From Annulohypoxylon bovei var. microspora (taxonomy: Eukaryota; Ascomycota; Sordariomycetes; Xylariales; Hypoxylaceae), in assembly GCA_022836615.1 (NCBI GenBank), contig MU405334.1:57620-121619 (forward strand): DNA of 64,000 nt, given 5' to 3'. Shown piece by piece: positions 10,130 to 21,244 of the stretch. Numbering within the stretch: position 1 is the stretch's first letter; each line of letters opens with the position of its first letter. The notes beneath the pieces are model-generated. The model made no database searches. It was given only the letters and a program-made list of their open reading frames with translations, and was not told where the DNA came from. The position numbers and the translations under genes were made by a program.

Positions 10130-12940
10130 TCAAGACGGCGACCTATCGCGGCCCTTCAGGTCCTGGCGGGTAGTAATATAGCACTGGCCCTTACTCGAGG
10201 GGTCGCGCACGAACACGAGGCTGCTAGACGGGGACCGGCTCTGGCGCTTAGGCGCGCGCGAGCTGCTGCGGGACTTGGGCCGGCCCTGCAGCTTGCACAC
10301 CAGCGCCTGCAGCTCGACCACGCGGTCGTTGCTGAGCGCGCGGTCCGCGTTCGCCTCCGTCAGCTGCACCGTGACCTCCGCCAGCTGCGCCGCCAGCGAC
10401 TGCACCTGGCCCGCCAGCCCGGGCACCTTGTCGGCCTCGGCCTGCAGGTCCTGGATCCGGCCCTCGAGCCCGTTCTTCTCCTGCTTGAGCGCCTGCACCT
10501 TGTCGCTCTCCGCCTGCAGGCTCTTCTCCGTCGCCGCGAGCCCGGCTGCTAGGTCTGCCTTCTCCTGCGCGAGCGGCGCCACCTTGGCCGCCTCGGCTTG
10601 CAGGTCCGTGGTCTTGGCTTCGAGCGCCGACTTCTCGACCGCGAGCGCTGATACCCGGCCCTCGAGGTCCTTGACGCTGCCCTCGAGCGCGCCCTTGTCC
10701 TGGTTCAGCTGCGCGAACGTGGACCCGGTCTCGAGCCCCTGGACACTGGCTGCCAGCTTGTCCTTGTCGTCCTGCAGCGCGCGGGCCGCGTCCTGGTGCT
10801 TTGCTACGTCGGCCTCGAGGGCGGCGCTCTTGCGCTCGAGCGCCGCGTGCTCCTCGCGCAGCTTGTCGAGGTCGTCGGCTAGCTTCGCGAGGCCGGCTGT
10901 GCGGGCTGCTAGCTCCTCCTTCTCGCTCGACAGCGCCTGGCCGTGCTCCCTCGCGTGCGCGAGCGCGGTCTCGACGGTGGCGAGGTTGGCCCGCACGGTG
11001 GTGAGCTCGCTGCTGAAGGCCAGGCTCTCGGACGCGAGCGCGACGTTGGCGTCCTTGGCGCCGGCGACCTCGGTCATGAGGCCGTCGATCTTGGCCTGCC
11101 GGTCGTCGAGGATCTCCTTGAAGTCGAGGGCCGACTGGTCGCGCTCTTGCCTCGAGGTCTCGAGCTGCTGGCCCAGGTTGGACTTGGTGGCTTCGAGCTG
11201 CTGCTCGAGGTCGCTCTTGGTGGTGTCGAGCTGCTTCTGGAGGTCGTCCTTCGTCTCCTCGAGCTGCTTCTCCAGGTCGTCGCGCGCGGTCTTGGTGGCG
11301 TCGAGTTGGCCTTGCAGCTCGTTCTTCTCGACCTGCGCGGCCTCGAGCTGCTTCTGCACCTCTTCCTTGCCGGCCTTCTGCGACGCGATGTCCTGCTCGA
11401 GGGTCTGCTTGTCGGACTCGAGCGTGGCGACGTGGGTCTTGAGGGATTCGACCTCTTGCTCGAAGAGCTTGACCTTCTCCTCGAGGGCCGCCTTGTCGCT
11501 TTCGAGATCGTGGATGTGGCCGTGAAGCTTGTCCTTCTCCTTCTCGAGCGCCTCCCGCTCTTCCACCAAGGGAACGTTGCTCGACTCTAGGGTCTCGAGG
11601 GCCCTTACTCTGGCTAGGAAGTGAGCAGACTCTGCCCGTGCGGTGTCTCGCTCGTTCGTCAGCTCCTTGACTTCGTGGTCGAGCTCCCGGATTTCCTTGT
11701 TCAGCTCCTTGATCTCGATGTTGAGTTCCTTGACGTCCTTGTTGCGAGAACCGATCTGCCTCTCGAAGTTTTCCGTGGCGGACTCGAGGTTGTCGATGTC
11801 ATGTCTGAGTGCATCCTCATGCTGCCTTTGAACAACGTCTCGCTCCTCCAACTCGTGCTCGAGTCTGGCGAGCTCCGTCTCGAACCTGTCCCTGGCGCTC
11901 CGGAGGGTGTCTCGCTCCCGCTCCAAGTCAATTATCATGCCCTGCTGCAGTTGGTAGTTGCTCCGGAACTCGTCGGAGATCTGCCGTTGCTCCTCGAGAT
12001 CTCGGAGGATGAGCTCCTTGGAGTTCCGCTCCAGGTTCAGTATCCGTATGATCTCCTTGTTCTCCTGGCCCCGAGTAGACAATTGGACCGATGCATCGTC
12101 TAGGTCCCTGCTCAATCTACCACGCTCTTTACGGAGGGTGTCAGTTTCTGATTCTAGTTGATCGATCTTATATTGGAGATCTTTGTCTGATCTTCTCGCC
12201 AGCTGGAGTGCTTGAGATTGAGATTGAGATTGGGATTGAGATTGGGATTGGGATGGGGCTTGGGACTGGGTGGAGGAGGTCTGTGTGGATGGGACGAATT
12301 GGATGTGCACCGTCCTCTTCTTCTCTGGGACAGGAGGCTTCGTTACCTCAGACGACGTCGACCTCGTCCGCGGCCGTGTCCGTACTCGGTTTGCAGGTGG
12401 CACGTGACGGACATGCTTCACTTGTGTTGAAGGCTTAGATGGTTTCGGTGGCACAGTGGCATCTGATAAGACGCTAGTGGCCTGGGTGTTGATTGAGAGG
12501 TCCGACGATGCGGATTGCGAGTCGGTATCGAAGGTGCTATATCTCTCGCTGTCTGAAGGGTATGTCGGCGACTGAGGTGCCGAGACTGGGTACATCTGCA
12601 TCTGCTCAGACCTAGATACTCTATAGAAGCGTGCGGCAAGGGGATCTTGCGGCCGCGTGGGGGTTAGGGCTGTGGGTGTGGGTGTGTTTGAGTTCTTGAG
12701 GATACCTCTGAGAGGTGCTGTGGCTTGTGATGATGTTGTTGTTGTTATCCGGCTGGGTGATGTCTCTGCTTCGGATTCTCTTGAAGTGGGGGGCCGTGAC
12801 AGTTCCCGAGGCCGTGATAATTCCCGGGGTCGTGATACTTCCCGGGACCGTTCGCCATATGTTGGGAATCCGCCCGGCATAGCTCCCGGCATGGGAAATG
12901 ACCGATCCATAGGTCGGCTTGCTCTTACGTCTACGCTCAT
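10130..12940 (-). CDS. Large coiled-coil protein with disordered N-terminus (uncharacterised)
   Basis: A single frame of 936 aa. Residues 1 to about 240 are disordered, rich in Ser/Pro/Arg/Thr, with RPRELSRPRELSRP repeats (about residues 37-50) and a Gln-Ser run (QSQSQSQSQSQS, about 230-242). Residues about 245-885 are an almost unbroken coiled coil rich in Leu, Glu, Lys, Asp and Ala, with recurring blocks such as EKQLEETKDDLQKQL. The tail is basic and serine-rich, then holds SLVFVRDPSSKGQ, a type of ending I associate with uncharacterised fungal proteins. It may be a cytoskeletal, septal or organelle scaffold, but I do not recognise a named family. The coil region is very GC-rich at third positions, which creates long false frames on the opposite strand. 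The start at 12940 is the first Met of the frame. Confidence 0.85.
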   Translation of the reverse strand: MSVDVRASRPMDRSFPMPGAMPGGFPTYGERSREVSRPRELSRPRELSRPPTSRESEAETSPSRITTTTSSQATAPLRGILKNSNTPTPTALTPTRPQDPLAARFYRVSRSEQMQMYPVSAPQSPTYPSDSERYSTFDTDSQSASSDLSINTQATSVLSDATVPPKPSKPSTQVKHVRHVPPANRVRTRPRTRSTSSEVTKPPVPEKKRTVHIQFVPSTQTSSTQSQAPSQSQSQSQSQSQSQALQLARRSDKDLQYKIDQLESETDTLRKERGRLSRDLDDASVQLSTRGQENKEIIRILNLERNSKELILRDLEEQRQISDEFRSNYQLQQGMIIDLERERDTLRSARDRFETELARLEHELEERDVVQRQHEDALRHDIDNLESATENFERQIGSRNKDVKELNIEIKELNKEIRELDHEVKELTNERDTARAESAHFLARVRALETLESSNVPLVEEREALEKEKDKLHGHIHDLESDKAALEEKVKLFEQEVESLKTHVATLESDKQTLEQDIASQKAGKEEVQKQLEAAQVEKNELQGQLDATKTARDDLEKQLEETKDDLQKQLDTTKSDLEQQLEATKSNLGQQLETSRQERDQSALDFKEILDDRQAKIDGLMTEVAGAKDANVALASESLAFSSELTTVRANLATVETALAHAREHGQALSSEKEELAARTAGLAKLADDLDKLREEHAALERKSAALEADVAKHQDAARALQDDKDKLAASVQGLETGSTFAQLNQDKGALEGSVKDLEGRVSALAVEKSALEAKTTDLQAEAAKVAPLAQEKADLAAGLAATEKSLQAESDKVQALKQEKNGLEGRIQDLQAEADKVPGLAGQVQSLAAQLAEVTVQLTEANADRALSNDRVVELQALVCKLQGRPKSRSSSRAPKRQSRSPSSSLVFVRDPSSKGQCYITTRQDLKGRDRSPS

Positions 12941-15831
12941 GCTGCTGCTCTTTTCAGCCTTTTCAGCGTACTTTGTCGTATTCTGGATGGAATTGGTAGG
13001 TTAGTGCCGTTGAGAAAAGTGCCCGGCTTAGTGATATTGATACAATTTCTTGAATTGGAGAAGAAGTGGTGTGGTAAAGGGTCATTTCGCTGGGATGGGT
13101 TAGGTTTTTGTTGTCTGAGAGTATTTATGAGACAAGGTGAGGCAAACGGTAGCTTAGATGGTTCTTGGTTGTAGACTTTTCCCAAGTGAGGATCAGGAGA
13201 CACCACAAAGGGAAGGCTGACGGGTACTTGAATAATAAACTGGATATTTCACGATACGGTGGGTGTGAAGATGACAGAATGATCTAGCTGCAGTTGGAAA
13301 AGGGACTGCAATAGTCCGCATAGACTGGACTGCGCAACCGCGTGCTTACCAGGATCCCATCCCCGGGTCCGTCTGCAAGGGAATTTGCTGTACCTACCTG
13401 ACTCACCGCGAGGCGCCCAATTACTTCAGGGAACGTATGCCCAACGGGACCCCGGTGGTAAAAAAGTAGAAAATTTTAGACACAGTAGGCACAGTAGCGT
13501 AAGAGGCGTACAAGAGTTCTACTACCTGCCTACAAAGTAGTACCTGGTGAGGACAGAGGCTGGATCAGATGCTCAACTGCCCAACGTTGGCATGGGTTGG
13601 GCATGAATGCATTTTCGTATAAGATGATTGGTCGACAGCCAGGTGACTATGGAGGCCACTATGGGTGTCAACCCCATATCCACCCCACCCCCTATATTTG
13701 CCACCATTTGCCAAGTCACAGGAATCACCAGAATCACAGGAATTCATAAAATTACTGACCAGTCCCCTTCCCTATCACAGTTTTCGGAAACAATCGTACG
13801 CAATTCTTCGCTGGCCCATGACGTCTTTAGGTCTCTTCTGCCCTACAATTTTTCACTATTCCCAATATTACCCCCCGAAGGCTATGCGCCTTAGCGAGGG
13901 ACGACAGCCAGTGTAATACGTCCCGACTGTCGCACAAGGGCTAGACGTACATTGATTTATATAGGATTGGACACTTCTGCATTCCTAATAAGCCAACCGT
14001 TGTCCGACGGAACCAGTTGAGCCACTTCAATCTGTTTCGAGGTTATTTTCAGTGCGACACGCCCCCGTCATAGCCGTCTCGCCCTTATTGAGTCGTCAAT
14101 TGTGTTGTCAACTTAGGCAGACTAACGAGACTAACCTGGAAGCTCGGCTTTTCGAGTGGACAATGGACGGATCGCCCATCCCAGCGTCCCTGATAGTCGT
14201 GATAGTCCGATAGAAATTTTCCCGTTGGCAGGGTCCGGCGTCCTTTAGCAGCGCGATTAGCAACGTCGGTAGATGCCTACAGCGACGGCTCGTGTTCATC
14301 CTTACTACGATAGGTTAACTTAGGTAGGTGTGAAATCTACACAGTGTTTCATTTGTTCATCACGAATAAATTAATTATGAAAAAGAACGAGAACGAATGT
14401 TTACTATTTTGTTGAAGGTTTTACAGATGATTATCGACTAATATCTACCTACTAGATATCAGGGTAGGGTAAGGTAGGTAGGGTATGTGAGACAATCATT
14501 TGATCAACACCAACTTTAGAGGATTTAAATGTCTCACAGATGACTACACTATTTAGGTAGGTACTATACCACCGGCCGATATCAAGTTTCGACGATAGAC
14601 GGCACGGCAGCTGATGGACGACCGCATCGAGATCTCGGTGTCTATCGATTGTCCATCGATTTATCGATTGCCCAGCCATAAGCCATCAGCACAGCAGCAG
14701 CAGCAGCATAATTCTCAAGAACCAGATTCTTGGTACAATAATAAACTTGCGTGCATTATTCAACTTCTTATGATATGATCTTCTCATAAACATTGTTCCG
14801 ATAGGTAATACCAACGTCCTGCATAAAACAGTGCGTAAGTGGAGAGTGGAGAATCATACCAGTTCATACTTAGTTCATACCGGACTTGTTGAATCATCGT
14901 TTATGCCATAGAAGAAGGGTCCTATTCCTCCACCTCTACACTGTGTCTTATAGTCGGCTCTTAAAAGCTGTCAAGTAAGAATACACATCAGCTTGCATGA
15001 CAGTAGCGCCCATGTGCTAAGTATTGTTATGCTAACCTAAGCCAATGCCGTTTACAGCCGTCAGAGCCATACATGCTCGACGACCAAAACAATCTCTTCC
15101 ATGCTGCACGTGATCTATATATTCATGTGGTCTACATTCGGTCTACATATGTGTATACATGTGTATACCCACGGTACATCCCAACCCCAACCCCCCCTTT
15201 TCGCGAGGCACTGTATCACCTTGGGCTCCAAGGGAAAATGCTAGAATCGTTACCGCGCTCCTCGACTGGTTCGGAAGGGATGGTAAATGCAGAGAGCTTC
15301 AAAAGCCGAGAGCGAATATACGTCATCGGAGTTTCTAAGCATGAAATCAGGGACGAGGCCTGTCGTTCGAGGGCCCCTAGCTTAATAGCGGGAACTCGGG
15401 CTGGATCAGGAAAAAGAAAAGCAAGGTTTCCAATAAAAAGACCATTATGCAGCGCCTAGCTTTGCTCCGTATTGCCGCCCGCGCGCCCCCGACGGGAAAC
15501 GCGGGGGATCGCCTTGGTTTGAACGACAGGACACGCGCTGTCCGCGGCGGCGTCCTCCCAATCACCGGCGCTCTGGACGTGCAAGCCCGACTTATTGGCT
15601 GCCGGCAGGTCTCGTGAGTCTTGGGTGCGAAGCGCGTCTAATCGCACTCCTTCGCCCGACGAGAAAGGCAGGCAGGCTCCGCCTCCATCCGTGGGTCCTT
15701 AAAACCACGCCTCCCCTGACGACCCAGAGCCAACCAGCCCGGCCAGCCAGAACCGTCGAGCCAGACCGAGCCCGAACAGCTCAAGATACAATACATATGT
15801 ATACATATTCTTCCCCGGACGGCGGCCTCCC
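12941..15831. other. 2.9-kb intergenic region, no gene recognised
   Basis: This is the upstream region of the coiled-coil gene followed by DNA without a credible frame. It contains a short CAG run (about 14690-14707), a TAGGTA patch (14445-14485), and a GC-rich segment at about 15470-15780 that stands out from its AT-richer flanks but shows no domain-bearing frame. Confidence 0.5.
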
Positions 15832-16398
15832 TCATGGCAGCGCCTTCGACATGCGGAGGTAAGGCACCTCGCCCTTGAAGAAGAGCTCGCCCTCACCGCC
15901 GAACCCGAAGCGCTGGTAGAAGCCCAGGGCGCTTTCTCGAGCGTCGCACCAGATCTTCGTGGCTCCCTTGGACGCGGCTGCCTCGATTATATACGCCAGC
16001 AGCTCGGAACCTACGCCTCTGCCCTGCCATGCCCTCGCGGTGGCGAACTTGCGAAAGCGTGCTTCGCCACTGCGATCGTCGATGAATAGCGAGATGATGC
16101 TCACCAGTTCCTCCCCGGAGCCGCAATCGCTGTCCTTGTCATTGTCCTTGCTGCCGCTGGTGCTGCTGTCATTGTCCTGGCCGGGGTTATTAATCGCAGG
16201 GCCTCTGCTGATAAACGCGCCGAAATGCTGACCGGTCTCGTCGTCGGGCAGCTGCACGTAAGCCAGAGGTTTGTTGGGCCAGAGCACATCTCTTCGTAGG
16301 GCGTAGGTCTGGTGTGCCGAAACGGGCCGCACGACTATTGGTGGCCGCCGCGGCGTGATTGAACCTCTGGGAGGCATCGCTGTGTGACGAGGCTCCAT
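15832..16398 (-). CDS. GNAT-family N-acetyltransferase
   Basis: The frame ends at 15832. I chose the Met at 16398 (MEPRHTAMPP), giving 188 aa, because the 55 residues of open frame further upstream (to 16563) lack conserved features. The acetyl-CoA binding motif A is clear near residues 128-138 (RAWQGRGVGSELLAYII), followed by the GNAT C-terminal region (ATKIWCDARESALGFYQRFGF). A Ser/Asp/Lys/Gly low-complexity insert (about residues 72-95) separates the beta strands of the N-terminal half. The substrate cannot be predicted; the fold is used on amines of small molecules and proteins. It stands alone between long intergenic stretches. Confidence 0.85.
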   Translation of the reverse strand: MEPRHTAMPPRGSITPRRPPIVVRPVSAHQTYALRRDVLWPNKPLAYVQLPDDETGQHFGAFISRGPAINNPGQDNDSSTSGSKDNDKDSDCGSGEELVSIISLFIDDRSGEARFRKFATARAWQGRGVGSELLAYIIEAAASKGATKIWCDARESALGFYQRFGFGGEGELFFKGEVPYLRMSKALP

Positions 16399-17107
16399 GT
16401 TGGGTCGATATCTGGTTCTATAGGCAAATAAGCCAAATATATCGATCTCACTCGTCGATAAATAAGATCCTTGATGAGTCAGATTTGGCCCTAATAGCCT
16501 TAAGAGGGAACCTGAGGGACTTAAAATTAGCGGCAAGCGGGAGGCTTTGCTGACAACTGACAATTCTTATTCGGACATCTAGCCCCACAGCGCGGGAAGC
16601 TGACAGCTGCTGACGGCTTCTTCTATAGATCCAATAGAGATCCGATATAGATCCAATATAGCCGAAAGGGGGTAAGCATAAATTCCTATATAACTGGGAC
16701 ACAGTGGTACTTAGACACGAGGTTTTCACAGACAACACGGGGTATACAATGGACCAATATCCACATAAATCATGTGGGCCGCGTAGACCGTAAATTGCTA
16801 GTTGGACATGTTTCAGTTGAATTATTTATTTCTTCTATAGCCTCGACAGTATAGCATTGAGGCTCAAAGAGCGTTTTATCCAGTTAGCCACAGCTGAAAT
16901 TAAGGCGGCGGAGTCAGGCGGTGCATAGGTGAGGCTCGTGTTTACATGACAGTTAAGAGATGGTGTCCGGATTTGATTTATTGCATCCTGAACCACACTT
17001 CGACTCAGTGACTCAGTCAAGGTTGCATTCGTGGCTTTACGATAGTTTTTGATATAGAGACACTAGTTTACAGTGTGGCTTGAAACATACCCTTCAAGCG
17101 GCCGGTT
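16399..17107. other. Intergenic region
   Basis: No gene seen. A short degenerate tandem repeat of a gatccaatagagatccgata type lies at about 16625-16665. The rest is unremarkable upstream region of the acetyltransferase and 3' flank of the flavoprotein gene. Confidence 0.5.
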
Positions 17108-18975
17108 TCATGGTTGGCTCCTCCCAGGTGCATTACCACCGGCCATGTTGTCAACGCTGGCCCCTTTCTTGAGCTCCTCTTTCCACGTCTGCCGCTCCGT
17201 TTTTGTGACTCCCGGACCCTCGTATACGCTGCCGTAGAGCCCCGTGGCCCAGCCACCCCCATCTTTTGCGGCCTGCGTTCTAGGCCCCCCTTGTTTCGTC
17301 GTGTGTCTGCGACTATACCACTTCCCATATGCAAGGAGGTAATATAGTCGAAAACAGAGAAAAGCAAACTTGTCGTTCTCAAGGTCCTCAGGATAGTCCG
17401 CCCCGAGATCCACAGCGGCTGCAATGCCAGACATGACTGCGACCTCGTGGGCATTGACCAAGGTCCAGGAGGCCGCGTAGCGGGTATGATTCTTTGCTTG
17501 AAGAAACATCATCCAGGGCACAACGAAGAGGTAATGCGTGTAGCTGTGGCAGAGTTGATGCCACCAGTCCTTCCGAATAATTCTATCCTCTTTGATTTCA
17601 TGATCCGTCCACAATTTTCTGTCTCGGTCTTTGTTGAGATAAATCGTCTGAAACACGTGCTGTTCAAAGGGGACCTTTTCAGGGAACTGGCTCTGGTAAT
17701 TCGTCGTGTCGAAACACATCTCAAGTTTCGACTTATCCTCCGGATACATTTTGATGTAGTACATTGGCCGGAAGTTATTTTTGGCATGGTCTAGACGCGA
17801 GCTTTGATCAATTCCATTGATTTTGGTCACTGCCAGATCATCCCTATAGAAGCTCTCATAATGTTTCTTCATGTAATCGGAATCGTTGTGAGTGATTGTG
17901 ATATCGTCGCTGAACTTTGCTGACCCTAAGACTCTGTTCTCCCTCCAAGTTGCCGTCCGACCCAGCGCCTTCTTTGCCGTATCCGCTAGACAGCACATCA
18001 CGATCTCATCATGCACTTCTTCAATAGATGCAGCACCGGGATCGCCGCCGGTGGGGTTATGCCCATCGTGCGTTGGAGTGCGTGGCTTGAGCTTGACGAC
18101 CACACCATTTTCATCCCGTCGAACGATCTCCACCAATTCAGTGGATAGTCGAACCGTCACGCCACGCGAGATAAGATCTCTCTTCCAAGTATTATAAAAC
18201 TCAGAGAAGTTAGGAAAGACGACCATCGGTGGTTGGTTATTGACGAAGGTGTTCCTATCAGGGGCATACCACATGCCATACGTTGGCGAGGTGCACAGTC
18301 GTTCAAACATGATGGCCGGAACCTCCGGAGTAGCATTTCCGGTCCCCAGAAATAGGGCTGTCATCGGTAGAGCGATCGTGTTGGTGAATTCTTCAGAGAA
18401 TCCGAACAGCTTGAAGACAATCTTCAGGGGAATCAGGGCGAAGAAGACCTCGAACCAACGCATCAGCTTCAACACCGTTGGCAGACGTTGAACCTCCTTT
18501 TCGTGGCGAGCCAGCAGTTGCGTGGGAAACATATTAGACCAGAAAGTCTCGTCTTTCCCAAAAGAAACCTGGAGGTTTACTGGATCGGCATGGAAGCCCT
18601 GCCTATGAAACATAGTTAATGTGTGGTGGAAAATGTAAGAGCCCCCCTGAACTCCCTGGTTACACCACGATGCTCCATAACTTTCCTTGTTTAGTGGAAT
18701 AGAGAATGCTTGTCCACCACAATAGTCGACGGCATCTATAAGCGTTACGTTGAATTTATCCGGGTGTTGTGATAGATGATATGCTGCGGACATTCTAGAA
18801 TACAACTGTCAGACTAGCAAGTTTGCAAGTATAGGGGTTCAGATAAATCGTACCCAGCAGCGCCGGCACCTACAATGAGTACTTTCTTACGCCCATCAGG
18901 GGCCTTACGTCCGTTCTGAGCCATGAGATTCTCGCTCTGCCATTCAATATCACAATTAGTGCTGTTGTTGGCCAT
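17108..18975 (-). CDS. FAD/NAD(P)-binding oxidoreductase (NAD_binding_8/amine-oxidase-like)
   Basis: Two exons (18975-18854 and 18794-17108; a 59-bp intron with donor GTACGA and acceptor TAG) give 602 aa. The splice falls inside the dinucleotide-binding motif and restores VLIVGAGAAGMSAAYHL (about residues 32-48), strong support for the model. It continues with DAVDYCGGQAFSIPL, where an acidic residue of the second beta strand would contact the FAD ribose. A hydrophobic segment (WFEVFFALIPLKIVFKLFGF) and others near LFVVPWMMFL suggest membrane association. The Rossmann N-terminus with this architecture is shared by fungal FAD-dependent oxidoreductases of unknown substrate. An alternative start is Met18 (MAQNGRK). 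The reaction and pathway are not known. Confidence 0.85.
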
Positions 18976-21244
18976 TCAACTGTCAATTCTCTGGGAATAC
19001 TTAATGTCACTTGACCATAACTGAAAACATATGAATACGAAACTCATGTTTTCAATTTAATTATTCTAAGATTTATTAGCGTCATTGAGTTACATGATGA
19101 GCACACTTCATCACACGACGTCATTGATTCCAAGTGGCCAGGGGTTAAGATATTAAACACTAGTAGACACCGGACACTAAGTTTAGATCGTCAATTGAAC
19201 CCGATGCTGGTGAACTTCTTTGTTCGGTGTCATCTTCACATATTTTGCCACCCATTATAGACTCCATAGATAATACCCAGGAGTTTGTAGGTCATTTTTA
19301 TCTATTACATTCTCTATTGTACTAACGTAGCGACAGTAGGCATCTTAAATTTGAAATATGTTAATGTATACCGATCAAGTTTCGTAACCACACATAAACG
19401 TTGTCATTTAGTACTGCTTTGTTATTCTTAAGTTAGGATATGCAACTATATGAGAACCACAGCAAGAAATCTAGTATACCTAAAGTAATTACCTAGACAT
19501 TAGTTAATCGTTCAACTGTTTCTACTTTATTCGAAAAACAAAACTAAAAGGGGCTAGGCTGTTGACCCCTATCTGCCCGTAAAATAAATACAACTAGGTA
19601 CCTAAACGTAAAATCTAAGTGAAATAGATTTGTCTTTCTGTCCACTGTACCTACTGTATACCTTAGAATACTTAGTCCCATGAAAACAGTGAAAAACTTG
19701 AATAGTGATATCCATTTCCCCAGACCAGCCATCTCCTTACCTCGCAGTTGCAACCACCACCCATAGAGTGTGGTTCAGTGCATGCATGAGGCTCTTTTGA
19801 ACGAAGCTTAATACCTCGTATTCTACCAGACCAGGTAACCAATGGCATTTTTTATCATGGCACCTGCCCAAGTAGGTGATCTTCCCCCCATTCCTTGGAT
19901 TGGTGGTTGGCGAGACTGATCTGCAGATCGACACAATCTTGAGAATAAGGCATGTGACTGGCTAATCTGGTATTGCATGAACCATCAGGTCTATTTCGTA
20001 AAACCTCGCATACAACTATTGATTATAGCGGAGGCGTTCGTGAGTCCCAGTCTAAGGAATGATGCTAATGAACGATGGTGGGCGAGGATCTACTATACTG
20101 AGGTACCTACCTACGTATTGGAATTTGGGCCTTACTAATATAGGTAGTGACTAAATGGTAACACCGAGCTAAGTATGTTATATGGTTCACTAGGTACTAA
20201 GTAATTATATAATTGGGTGGATAGATATTCTGTTGATAAACTAATGACTGTTTCCCCTTGGCTGGTAGTTGTCGTGACCCCTTTTGTACTTGCCTAGGCA
20301 GCCTAGGTAACTAAGTCAGACACGGTAAGAAATAATGAGTAGGTACCTACCTATTCATCAGTAAAAGTATGGACATGCAGTAGTTCATGATTACTAACTT
20401 ATATATTGCTCTAAGTTAGAAGATGTGCAGTAATGGTTGGATATATGCTAAGTAATCCGCTTGCCGATAAAAGGGGCAGCATCATTTTCGCCCTTTGACC
20501 ATTAAACCTACAAATAGATTATGACTGAAGTCTAACCTATACCATCCCAAAGAGATGTATAAGAGTTGCGAGTCTAGAGCAATTTATTCTACCGTGCTAG
20601 TCGCGTATAGCGAAATCTGCTGTCTAGGTACCTATCTAGGTAGGTACCCCTTTAAAAAGTGCATACGTCAACAACGGCCAGCCTACCCCGTGACGCACCG
20701 AGATTCGACATGCTTGGAGCAGCATCATTCAACACCAAAACAAGCCAGCGATGCCTTTACATTTGCTAGGCCGCTGCTTACCTACCTAGGTAGTCATACA
20801 AGACAAAGCACAACATAATCCATCACCCCAAAAGCCGTCATGGACAATTCATAAAGCTCTATTAACGCCCCGCATCGCGAGAAGCAAGCCAATGCCCACC
20901 ATTCGATACCAAACTCCTCGCTATATATATACAATTCCCCGCACCCCTTTTCCAATAGAGTATATGAAGTCTTAGAGGATTGATGCAAAACATGCCATGC
21001 CTAGAAACGTATGCCGTTATGCTCCCCCAACCATGCAGAACTTGATATGTGGATATATAGATATGCAGTGTAGATAAAACAGCTCAAGAAATGCAAAAAT
21101 AATCGTATGGTTCATTACCAAATCCGTCGACCTTGACTTGATGTCGGTCTCCTAAATAGCTCGCTCATTCACACATGGGTATCCAACGCAATTAACCTCC
21201 AAAAAAACAGACACGTATAGCGGCATAGATGTAGGCAAGCTCAC
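18976..21244. other. 2.3-kb intergenic region, no gene recognised
   Basis: AT-rich DNA with short random frames and several TAGGTA/TACCTA patches (about 20100-20115, 20340-20352, 20625-20650, 20778-20795). Part is the upstream region of the flavoprotein gene; the right end is 3' flank of the membrane-protein gene. Confidence 0.5.

Noticed and set aside
10275..11525. Long plus-strand frame (416 codons, Ser/Cys/Ala-rich) opposite the coiled-coil gene
   Set aside because: It mirrors the repetitive, GC3-rich coil codons (CTC/GAG) on the other strand; composition is biased and no domain is present. Other plus-strand frames at 10943-11590 and 11621-12103 have the same cause.
15073..15459. 128-codon plus-strand frame in the 12.9-15.8 kb spacer
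   Set aside because: No domain, odd composition with TATACATG repeats, no conserved start or splice context.
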